From positions 1 to 53,605 of the forward strand of contig NZ_JAQGLA010000046.1 of NCBI RefSeq assembly GCF_027853915.1: a stretch of 53,605 nucleotides of DNA, given 5' to 3'. Source of the DNA: Saccharopolyspora oryzae (GTDB lineage Bacteria; Actinomycetota; Actinomycetes; Mycobacteriales; Pseudonocardiaceae). Under the pieces are notes generated by a model, which saw only the letters and a program-made list of their open reading frames with translations, did not search any database and was not told the origin of the DNA. This document shows positions 45,713-53,605 of this stretch, in pieces; the stretch's first letter is position 1; each line of letters opens with the position of its first letter. Position numbers and translations under genes: made by a program.

Positions 45713-47158
45713 GTGACCGCACCACACCTCCAGCCTGGGCGGGGCATATTCCGTCGGAAGCCGATCGACTCCATCACCGAGGACACCGGTGGCGGTGGCC
45801 TGCAGAAGTCGCTCGGGTTGTGGCAGCTGACGGCCATCGGCGTCGGCGGCATCATCGGCGCGGGGATCTTCTCGCTGGCGGGTGCGGTGGCCAACGAGAA
45901 GGCCGGCCCCGCGGTGCTGATCTCGTTCCTGATCGCCGGCATCGCCAGCGCGGCAGCGGCGTTCTCCTACGCCGAGTTCGCGGGCATGATCCCCAAGGCC
46001 GGTTCGGCCTACACCTACGGCTACGCCGTGCTCGGCGAGGTCGTCGGCTGGCTGATCGGCTGGGACCTGCTGCTGGAGTACACCGCGATCGTCGCGGTGG
46101 TGGCCATCGGCATCTCCGGCTACTTCAACGAGCTGATCGGCTTCCTCGGCATCGACCTGCCGACGTGGATGATGGGCGCCCCGGGCACCGAGGACGGCGC
46201 CGCACCTCCGGGCAGCTACAAGGTCAACCTGTTCGCGATGCTGCTGTGCCTGCTGATCGCCTTCATCCTCAACCAGGGCATGAAGAGCGCCGCCCGGTTC
46301 GAGACGCTGCTGGTGTACCTGAAGGTCGCCGTGGTGCTGGTCGTCATCGTCGTCGGCGCGTTCCACATCAACGCGGGCAACTACAACCCGTTCTTCCCGT
46401 TCGGCATCAGCGGCGCGTTCGCCGGAGCCGCGACGGTGTTCTTCGCGGTGTTCGGCTACGACGCGATGAGCACCGCGGCCGAGGAGTCCAAGGACGCCCA
46501 GAAGCACATGCCGAAGGCGATCATGTACTCGCTGGCCATCTCGATGGTGCTCTACGTGCTGGCCTGCCTGGTGCTCACCGGCATGGTCCCGTACACCCAC
46601 ATCAACAGCGAGGCCGCCTTCACCGCCGCGTTCACCGACGTCGGCCTGCCGGTGGTCGGCGCGATCATCGCGGTCGGCGCCATCCTGGGCATCCTGACCG
46701 TGCTGTTCACCTTCATGCTCGGCGTGACCCGCGTCGGCTACGCGATGAGCCGCGACGGGCTGCTGCCGCAGTGGTTCGCCAAGACCCACCCGGTGCGCAA
46801 GGTGCCGACCCGGTTCACCTGGCTGATCGGCATCGCCTCGGCGCTGATCGCCGGCCTGCTGCCGATCGGTGAGGCCGCCGAGCTGACCAACATCGGCATC
46901 CTGCTGGCGTTCGTCATCGTGTGCGCCTCGGTGATCGTGCTCCGCTACAAGCGGCCCGACATCAAGCGCGGCTTCAAGTGCCCGGGCATGCCGATCGTGC
47001 CGATCATCGGCATCGTGTTCTCGATCTGGCTGGTCACCTTCCTCGACCCGGTGACCTGGCTGCGCTTCGCGGTCTGGTTCGCCATCGGCCTGGCGATCTA
47101 CTTCGCCTACGGCTACCGCAAGTCGAAGCTCAACACCCCGGAGAACACCGAGAGCTGA
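45713..47158 (+). CDS. APC superfamily amino-acid transporter (CAT family)
   Basis: 481 residues from a GTG with AGGAG 8 nt upstream. There are 12 or more helices, with LGLWQLTAIGVGGIIGAGIFSLAGAVANEKAGPAVLISFLIAG and the conserved AEFAGMIPKAGSAYTYGYAVLGE, FFAVFGYDAMSTAAEESKDAQKHMPKAI and ILTVLFTFMLGVTRVGYAMSRDGLLP. This is the cationic-amino-acid-transporter branch (YfnA-like). The substrate is not fixed. It is monocistronic, followed by a terminator. Confidence 0.93.
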   Translation: MTAPHLQPGRGIFRRKPIDSITEDTGGGGLQKSLGLWQLTAIGVGGIIGAGIFSLAGAVANEKAGPAVLISFLIAGIASAAAAFSYAEFAGMIPKAGSAYTYGYAVLGEVVGWLIGWDLLLEYTAIVAVVAIGISGYFNELIGFLGIDLPTWMMGAPGTEDGAAPPGSYKVNLFAMLLCLLIAFILNQGMKSAARFETLLVYLKVAVVLVVIVVGAFHINAGNYNPFFPFGISGAFAGAATVFFAVFGYDAMSTAAEESKDAQKHMPKAIMYSLAISMVLYVLACLVLTGMVPYTHINSEAAFTAAFTDVGLPVVGAIIAVGAILGILTVLFTFMLGVTRVGYAMSRDGLLPQWFAKTHPVRKVPTRFTWLIGIASALIAGLLPIGEAAELTNIGILLAFVIVCASVIVLRYKRPDIKRGFKCPGMPIVPIIGIVFSIWLVTFLDPVTWLRFAVWFAIGLAIYFAYGYRKSKLNTPENTES

Positions 47159-47193
47159 CCCGCCCCCCCCCCCGGTCCCGACGACCGGCCCCC

Positions 47194-47240
47194 GCAGAAC
47201 GCCGGATCGCGCACTCCCCCAGCGCGGTCCGGCGTTCTGC
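47194..47240 (+). terminator. Long hairpin terminator after the CAT transporter
   Basis: 19-bp arms (GCAGAACGCCGGA-T-CGCGC against GCGCG-G-TCCGGCGTTCTGC, one G-T pair) with an 8-9 nt loop, preceded by an 11-C tract at 47163-47173. Confidence 0.85.
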
Positions 47241-47250
47241 CGTCCGGCGC

Positions 47251-47290
47251 GAATTCAATGGAAATCGAAGGTCCGATTTCCATTGAATTC
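47251..47290. repeat. AT-rich 40-nt inverted repeat (family P2, copy 2)
   Basis: Perfect 17-bp arms GAATTCAATGGAAATCG/CGATTTCCATTGAATTC around AAGGTC. It shares its 12-bp core with 5248-5281. It is located between the transporter terminator and coaA. Confidence 0.75.
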
Positions 47291-47447
47291 GGTCCCCGTG
47301 GAAGTATTCCTCCGCAGGGCGGAATGTCGCGATCGATCAAGCGTGTTCGCTGCGTCTCAGCGTGGAGTGGATCACAGCGCGGAGGGCCTTCTGGCGCTTA
47401 GGGTTCCGCACGGAGTTCCTGCCGGGCCTCAACGCTGAGGGGTGCCT

Positions 47448-48380
47448 GTGACGCGCGTTCGCGAACTGAGCCCATATGTCGAACTGCACCGGGACCAGTG
47501 GCGGGAACTGCGAGATTCCCTGCCGCTGCCGCTGACCGAGGACGAGCTGGTCGCCCTGCGCGGGCTCGGCGAGCAGGTCGACCTGGCCGAGGTCGCCGAC
47601 GTCTACCTCCCGCTGTCGCGGCTGATCAGCCTGCAGGTGGCCGCCCGCCAGCGGCTGCACGAGTCCACCACGACGTTCCTGGGCGACGAGACGCGCGGCA
47701 CCAAGGTGCCGTTCGTGATCGGCATCGCGGGCAGCGTCGCGGTCGGCAAGTCGACCACCGCCCGGCTGCTGCGCACCCTGCTGGCCCGCTGGCCCGACCA
47801 CCCGCGCGTGGACCTGGTGACCACCGACGGCTTCCTCTACCCGAAGGCCGAACTGGTCCGCCGCGGCCTGATGCACCGCAAGGGCTTCCCGGAGAGCTAC
47901 GACCGCCGCGCGCTGCTGCGCTTCGTCACCGAGGTGAAGTCCGGCGCCCCGGAGGTGGCCGCGCCGGTGTACTCGCACGTGGCCTACGACATCCTGCCCG
48001 ACGAGCACAACGTGGTGCGCCAGCCCGACATCCTGATCATCGAGGGCCTCAACGTCCTGCAGCCCGGGCCGAGCCTGACGGTGTCGGACCTGTTCGACTT
48101 CTCCATCTACGTCGACGCGCACACCGACCACATCGCCCGCTGGTACGCGGACCGCTTCCTGACCCTGCGCAACACGGCCTTCGCGAACCCCGACTCGCAC
48201 TTCCACCACTTCGCGAACCTCTCCGACGAAGAAGCCCGGGCCGAAGCGGACCACCTCTGGCGCACGATCAACGAGCCGAACCTGGTGGACAACATCCTCC
48301 CCACCCGCCCCAGGGCGACCCTGGTGCTGCGCAAGGACATCGACCACTCGATCAACCGAGTACGCCTCCGCAAGCTCTGA
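47448..48380 (+). CDS. coaA: Pantothenate kinase, type I
   Basis: First step of coenzyme A synthesis; 310 residues. I use the GTG at 47448 because GAGGGG is 5 nt upstream; a GTG at 47442 is possible. The P-loop GSVAVGKST is at 95-103. Further conserved stretches are [28 protein letters not shown] and [29 protein letters not shown], and [30 protein letters not shown] residues follow. Length and motifs are those of bacterial CoaA. Confidence 0.96.
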   Translation: MTRVRELSPYVELHRDQWRELRDSLPLPLTEDELVALRGLGEQVDLAEVADVYLPLSRLISLQVAARQRLHESTTTFLGDETRGTKVPFVIGIAGSVAVGKSTTARLLRTLLARWPDHPRVDLVTTDGFLYPKAELVRRGLMHRKGFPESYDRRALLRFVTEVKSGAPEVAAPVYSHVAYDILPDEHNVVRQPDILIIEGLNVLQPGPSLTVSDLFDFSIYVDAHTDHIARWYADRFLTLRNTAFANPDSHFHHFANLSDEEARAEADHLWRTINEPNLVDNILPTRPRATLVLRKDIDHSINRVRLRKL

Positions 48381-48436
48381 CGAGCCCGGACAATTCGGTG
48401 GCGGCGGTCCGCGCTTCCGCCCTAGCCTGCCTCGCT

Positions 48437-49252
48437 GTGGACGAACTCTCGCGCGACCCGATCCCGCTGCGCGGCCGGACCGCGCTGGTGACCGGGGTCA
48501 GCCGCCGCCGGGGCATCGGATACGCGATCGCGCGGCGGTTGGCGGCCTACGGCGCCTCGGTGTTCCTGCAGCACCACCAGCCGCACGACGCCGAACAGCC
48601 TTGGGGTGCCGACGATCTCGACGCGGTGCTCGCCGGTGTCGCGGAGCAGCTGGTGCCCGAGGCGCGGATCGCCGACGCCGGGGTCGACCTGGCCGAACCC
48701 GATGCGCCGCAGCAGCTCGTCGACGCGGTCGTGGCCGAATTCGGGCACCTCGACGTCCTGATCTGCAACCACGCGCGCAGCGGCGGCGACGGAGCGCTCG
48801 GCGAACTCGATGCGGCCGTGCTCGACGGGCACTGGATCGTCAACACCAGGTCGTCGATCCTCCTGGCGCAGGCGTTCGCCGCCCAGCACGACGGGCGCCC
48901 GGGCGGGCGCATCGTGTTCATGACCTCCGGCCAGCAGCAAGGCCCGATGCCCGGCGAAGTCGCTTACGCCGCGGCCAAGGGCGCGCTCGCCGAAATCACC
49001 CTGACCCTGTCCGACCAGCTGGCGGACACCGGGATCACGACGAACGCGGTCAACCCCGGCCCGGTCGACACCGGCTACCTGGACGAACCGACCTGGCGCA
49101 CGATCCGCCCGATGTTCCCCCTCGGCCGCTACGGCGAACCCGACGACCCGGCCCGCCTGATCGCCTGGCTGACCACCGACGAAGCCCGCTGGATCACCGG
49201 CCAAGTCCTCAACACCGAAGGCGGCTTCGCCCGCTGGCGCCCCCGCGCTTGA
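48437..49252 (+). CDS. SDR family oxidoreductase
   Basis: 271 residues from the GTG at 48437; a GTG at 48398 is an alternative and neither has a good ribosome site. The cofactor loop is TGVSRRRGIGYAIARRLAAYGASV, one residue longer than the classical TGxxxGIG. The catalytic Ser is in FMTSGQQQG, and YxxxK is YAAAK. The C-terminus GQVLNTEGGF is normal. The substrate is unknown; some relatives are annotated 3-ketoacyl-ACP reductases. Confidence 0.88.
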   Translation: MDELSRDPIPLRGRTALVTGVSRRRGIGYAIARRLAAYGASVFLQHHQPHDAEQPWGADDLDAVLAGVAEQLVPEARIADAGVDLAEPDAPQQLVDAVVAEFGHLDVLICNHARSGGDGALGELDAAVLDGHWIVNTRSSILLAQAFAAQHDGRPGGRIVFMTSGQQQGPMPGEVAYAAAKGALAEITLTLSDQLADTGITTNAVNPGPVDTGYLDEPTWRTIRPMFPLGRYGEPDDPARLIAWLTTDEARWITGQVLNTEGGFARWRPRA

Positions 49253-49367
49253 CCACCGCCCACGCGAGTCGCTGCCGGCGCGGAGGGCGTTCGGCGGTTG
49301 GCGAAATCGTTGGGGTTGGGGTGATCGCCGGGTGAGGATGGTGACCCGGTCGATGAGGAGGTTTCCC

Positions 49368-50096
49368 GTGCGGGTTGCGGTTCTGGCTGATGTGCATGGC
49401 AATGTGCCTGCTTTGGAGGCCGTGCTTCGGGACGTAGCCGCCGCTGGCGTTGACGCCGTTGTGCTGAACGGCGATATCGCCGGCGGGCCGATGCCGGGCG
49501 AGACGCTGGATCGGCTCGCCGAGCTCGGTGAGCGGGCGATCTGGGTTCACGGCAACGGCGAACGCGAACTCGTCGAGGCCTACGACCGCGTGCCCGGCCG
49601 GGTCGAAGACGAACGCACCGAGTACTGCGCATCTCGTTTGTCGCGGCAGCAACGGGATCTGATCGCGGACCTCCCGATGTCGGTGGTCCTGGACGTCACC
49701 GGGCTCGGGCCGGTCCGGTTCTGCCACGCCACGATGCGCGACGACGCCGAGATGGTGCTCGTGGACTCGTCGGTCGATCTCTACCGCGAGGCCTTCGCCG
49801 GGTCGGACGAGGCGACCGTGGTGCTCGGCCACACGCACATGCCCTTCGACCGGCTGGCCGACCGCCGCCGGTTCGTCAACCCGGGCAGCGTCGGAATGCC
49901 GTACGGCGGAACGGGCGCGTACTGGGCGCTGCTCGGCCCCGACGTCGTGCTGCGCCGCACCGACTACGACCTGAACGCCGCCGCGGAAACGCTCCGCGCA
50001 GCCGCCCCCGACTTCCCCGACATCGCCGAGTTCATCGAGGCCAACCTCCTGACCACGGCGTCCGACGCGGAAGCCCTCGCCGCCTTCTCCGCCTGA
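49368..50096 (+). CDS. Calcineurin-like metallophosphoesterase (YfcE/MJ0936 type)
   Basis: 242 residues from the GTG at 49368 behind GAGGAGG. Metal ligands: VLADVHGN (DxH), LNGDIAGG (GD), HGNGERE in place of GNHE, FCHATMR and GHTHMPF. VNPGSVGMPYGG is typical of this phosphodiesterase family. The replacement of His by Gly in GNHE alters the usual catalytic His position, so activity should be checked. Substrate unknown. Confidence 0.88.
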   Translation: MRVAVLADVHGNVPALEAVLRDVAAAGVDAVVLNGDIAGGPMPGETLDRLAELGERAIWVHGNGERELVEAYDRVPGRVEDERTEYCASRLSRQQRDLIADLPMSVVLDVTGLGPVRFCHATMRDDAEMVLVDSSVDLYREAFAGSDEATVVLGHTHMPFDRLADRRRFVNPGSVGMPYGGTGAYWALLGPDVVLRRTDYDLNAAAETLRAAAPDFPDIAEFIEANLLTTASDAEALAAFSA

Positions 50097-50098
50097 TC

Positions 50099-50148
50099 AG
50101 GTCGTGAGTGCGTAACAGTGTTCGAACACTGTTACGCACTCACGACCT
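50099..50148. terminator. 50-bp perfect palindrome between convergent genes
   Basis: The two 25-nt halves are exact reverse complements around TTCGAA (left half starts AGGTCGTGAGTGCGTAAC). It begins 2 bp after the phosphoesterase stop and contains the PucR-type gene stop (50140-50142). Probably a bidirectional terminator. Confidence 0.85.
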
Positions 50149-51795
50149 TCGGACGCGGCGGGCGAGGAGGAGTTGGAGGTGGGCGTTGAGGCGTTCTGAG
50201 GGGTTCGCCAGGTCGATTCCGGTGATCTCGCCTGCTCGGCGGACCCGGTAGCGGAGGGTGTTGGGGTGGACGTGCAGGCGGTCGCTGGCCGCTCGGACGT
50301 CGCCGAAGGCCTCCAGGTAGGCCAGCAGCGAGCGCGCCAGGCCCGTTCCGTGCTCCGCGTCGTGCTCGTGCAGGGCCGTCAGGCGGGCGTCGCGGAAGCG
50401 CTCGTTGCCCTGCAGGACGGTCAGGAGCTCGCTGATCACCACCTGCGCGCGGACGTCGGAGATGGTCGCGACCTCCGCGTGCAGGTCGTGCGTCATCGCG
50501 TCGAGGATCCGGTCGGCTTCGTTGCGGGACTCGGCCACCTCGTCCAGCGTCCGCACCGCCGAGCCGACGCCCACCTGCACGCGCGCCCGCACGTGCAGGT
50601 GGGCCGCCGCGACGATCTCCCTCGTCAAGCTCAGCGCCGAGCTGCCCGCTGAGCGCTCGGCCAGGTCCGGCAGCAGCACGTACACCCGCGAGCCGATCGT
50701 GGTGACCAGCGCGCTGCGGCGGTACGCCGAGGCGTGCACCGAGATCAGGCTGGTCATCTCCGCGCGTTGCAGCTCCAGCTCGGAGCGGTCCGCGGTGGGC
50801 TCCGACGGGCGCAGGGTGAAGACCACGACCACCGCTGGTTTCGTCGCATCCGCGCCGATGTTGTCGGCCACCGACTGCGCGTCGATGCGACCGTCGAGCA
50901 GCCCGGCCAGCAGGTTCTCGCGGAAGCGCGGCCCGGCGGTGGCCTCGGTGCGCTGCCGGACGAGCTGCAGCGCCGCCACCCGCGCCGCGCCCAGCAGGGC
51001 CCGCTCGGAGCGCTCGGACAGCGGGCGGGTGCTCTCCTGCACCCAGATCGAGCCGAGCGGCTGGGCCCCGGCGTGGATGCCCACCGCCATCCGACGGCGG
51101 ATGCCCAGGTCGGGCCGCTCGTCAATGCGGACCACCTCCTCGCCCGCGCGAAGTCGCTGGTAGACGCCCCAGTCGCGGAGCATCGCCAGGTACGGCTCGG
51201 GACCTTGGCGGCCCAGGATGGACAGCCGGCGCAGCTCGTCGACCTCGTCGTCGGAGCGCGAGTAGGCCAGCACCCGGCTCGCGGTGTCCTCGATCGACAC
51301 GATGCCGTCGGTCATCGCCGCCACCGTCTGGGCCAGCGAGAACAGGTCGCCGAGGGCCTCCCCCACGTCGGCGTCGGTGGTCAGCCGGGCGTTGTCGATC
51401 GCCGAGCGGGCGAAGGACTCCAGGCGTTCCCAGCGCACTTCCGGCCGGACGCCGAGCAGCGCGATGCCGCAGTCGATCGCGGTGTCGCGCAGCACCCGGA
51501 CGTCGGAATCGGGGCCGACCTTCACCGCGACGGCCACCGCGCCCTCGCGCGCCGCCGCCCGGACCAGCCGCACCGCGGCCCGTCCGCGGGCGCCGATGAC
51601 CAGCACGAAATCGCCGCTCCGACCGCTGCCGGACTCCTCCTCCGGGTCGACAATGACAACGTCACGCACCTCGACGTCGAATCCTCGAGGCGCGGCGAGC
51701 ACGTCGACCAGGGGTTCTCCGACAGCGATGAGGAGCTGGCGCAACGGCACTCCGGCCACGGCGACGCCGACCGCGTCGACCTCGACATCGCGCAC
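50140..51795 (-). CDS. PucR family transcriptional regulator, probable proline regulator (PruC-like)
   Basis: 551 residues. There is an N-terminal sensing region (about 1-130), a GAF-like middle (about 160-280), a GGDEF-like fold without the motif (about 300-430) and the C-terminal PucR helix-turn-helix (FGDVRAASDRLHVHPNTLRYRVRRAGEITGIDLANPSERLNAHLQLLLARR). It is divergent from pruA. In mycobacteria the gene in this position, pruC (Rv1186c), activates pruAB in response to proline, so the same role is likely. Confidence 0.9.
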   Translation of the reverse strand: MRDVEVDAVGVAVAGVPLRQLLIAVGEPLVDVLAAPRGFDVEVRDVVIVDPEEESGSGRSGDFVLVIGARGRAAVRLVRAAAREGAVAVAVKVGPDSDVRVLRDTAIDCGIALLGVRPEVRWERLESFARSAIDNARLTTDADVGEALGDLFSLAQTVAAMTDGIVSIEDTASRVLAYSRSDDEVDELRRLSILGRQGPEPYLAMLRDWGVYQRLRAGEEVVRIDERPDLGIRRRMAVGIHAGAQPLGSIWVQESTRPLSERSERALLGAARVAALQLVRQRTEATAGPRFRENLLAGLLDGRIDAQSVADNIGADATKPAVVVVFTLRPSEPTADRSELELQRAEMTSLISVHASAYRRSALVTTIGSRVYVLLPDLAERSAGSSALSLTREIVAAAHLHVRARVQVGVGSAVRTLDEVAESRNEADRILDAMTHDLHAEVATISDVRAQVVISELLTVLQGNERFRDARLTALHEHDAEHGTGLARSLLAYLEAFGDVRAASDRLHVHPNTLRYRVRRAGEITGIDLANPSERLNAHLQLLLARRVRRS

Positions 51796-51807
51796 GTGAA
51801 CTCCACT

Positions 51808-51866
51808 TGTTCAACCGGACAACCCGATATGGACAACGATAGCCGATCGGACAAGCTCCATCGGCT
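51808..51866. promoter_or_regulatory. Candidate operator region of pruA and its regulator
   Basis: GGACAA occurs at 51817-51822, 51831-51836 and 51849-51854, with TTGTTC (near inverse) at 51808-51813. A perfect inverted repeat AGCCGAT(12 nt)ATCGGCT spans 51841-51866 around the third copy. All lie between the two divergent starts. Confidence 0.5.
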
Positions 51867-51942
51867 AACGAAACCTTAACCTCCCAAGTAACAGCGGCTC
51901 TTCCGCACGACAGCGACTTCTCACAAGGAGGCGAACTTGGCC

Positions 51943-53571
<1,629 letters not shown>

Positions 53572-53576
53572 GTCGT

Positions 53577-53605
53577 GGGGGGGGGGCGGGGGGGGGGGGG
53601 CCCCC
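53577..53605. other. Poly-G tract at the window end
   Basis: Ten G, one C, thirteen G and five C follow the pruA stop. Such a tract is atypical of the rest of the window and looks like low-quality sequence at a contig edge, so nothing after about 53576 should be trusted. Confidence 0.6.

Noticed and set aside
47337..47447. Small basic minus-strand peptide (about 24 codons ending STLRRSEHA) before coaA
   Set aside because: No ribosome site and no match to a known small ribosomal protein. It lies in the coaA promoter region.

Overview
The window is one stretch of an actinomycete chromosome. It is very GC-rich, with G or C at most third codon positions, many GTG starts and frequent 4-bp ATGA/GTGA stop-start overlaps. 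Gene content and order fit Pseudonocardiaceae, and I would guess Saccharopolyspora or a close relative. That assignment is inference: no rRNA gene is present.

Left part (1-17.3 kb, mostly minus strand). This is the conserved actinobacterial block pdxT-yebC-(VOC, DUF4262)-ruvC-ruvA-ruvB-yajC-secD-secF-apt-relA, then a plus-strand membrane-anchored cyclophilin, then MBL hydrolase-hisS-PH-like membrane protein. A YibE/F membrane protein sits at the edge. The functions are vitamin B6 synthesis, Holliday-junction resolution, the SecDF-YajC export motor, purine salvage, (p)ppGpp and His-tRNA charging.

Middle (17.3-30 kb). The same ancestral block resumes with pdxS, the phosphatidylinositol-phosphate synthase, the HIT-family Ap4A phosphorylase and thrS. 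Between pdxT and pdxS lies about 7.6 kb of accessory genes: an amino-acid permease, AzlCD with a divergent XRE-cupin regulator, an EF-G-like GTPase, and an MFS exporter with its TetR. A YceI protein lies between pgsA and the HIT gene.

30-39 kb. A methyltransferase (PF04672-type) and a GGDEF protein with a decayed EAL domain form an operon divergent from fprA. Next comes a lower-GC patch with a pentapeptide-repeat membrane protein and a frameshifted WD40-like gene remnant. An NADP-type aldehyde dehydrogenase, an HxlR regulator and an RlmA-like rRNA methyltransferase follow.

39-53.6 kb. A lipase-maturation-factor-like membrane protein is followed by a two-gene unit matching the 10-methyl branched fatty acid system (FAD oxidoreductase plus CFA-type methyltransferase). 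Then come a universal stress protein with a class III adenylate cyclase, a CAT-type amino-acid transporter, pantothenate kinase, an SDR, a metallophosphoesterase, and a PucR/PruC-like regulator divergent from pruA. The window ends in a poly-G tract that looks like a low-quality contig edge.

The non-coding DNA is rich in structure. There are several families of palindromes at gene ends, including a 50-bp perfect palindrome. A pair of related elements at 4162-4232 and 39428-39500 shares a 29-nt identical core and a hairpin with one compensatory base-pair change. These repeats are the best candidates for something undescribed. No CRISPR array, tRNA, rRNA, transposase, prophage or secondary-metabolite cluster was seen.
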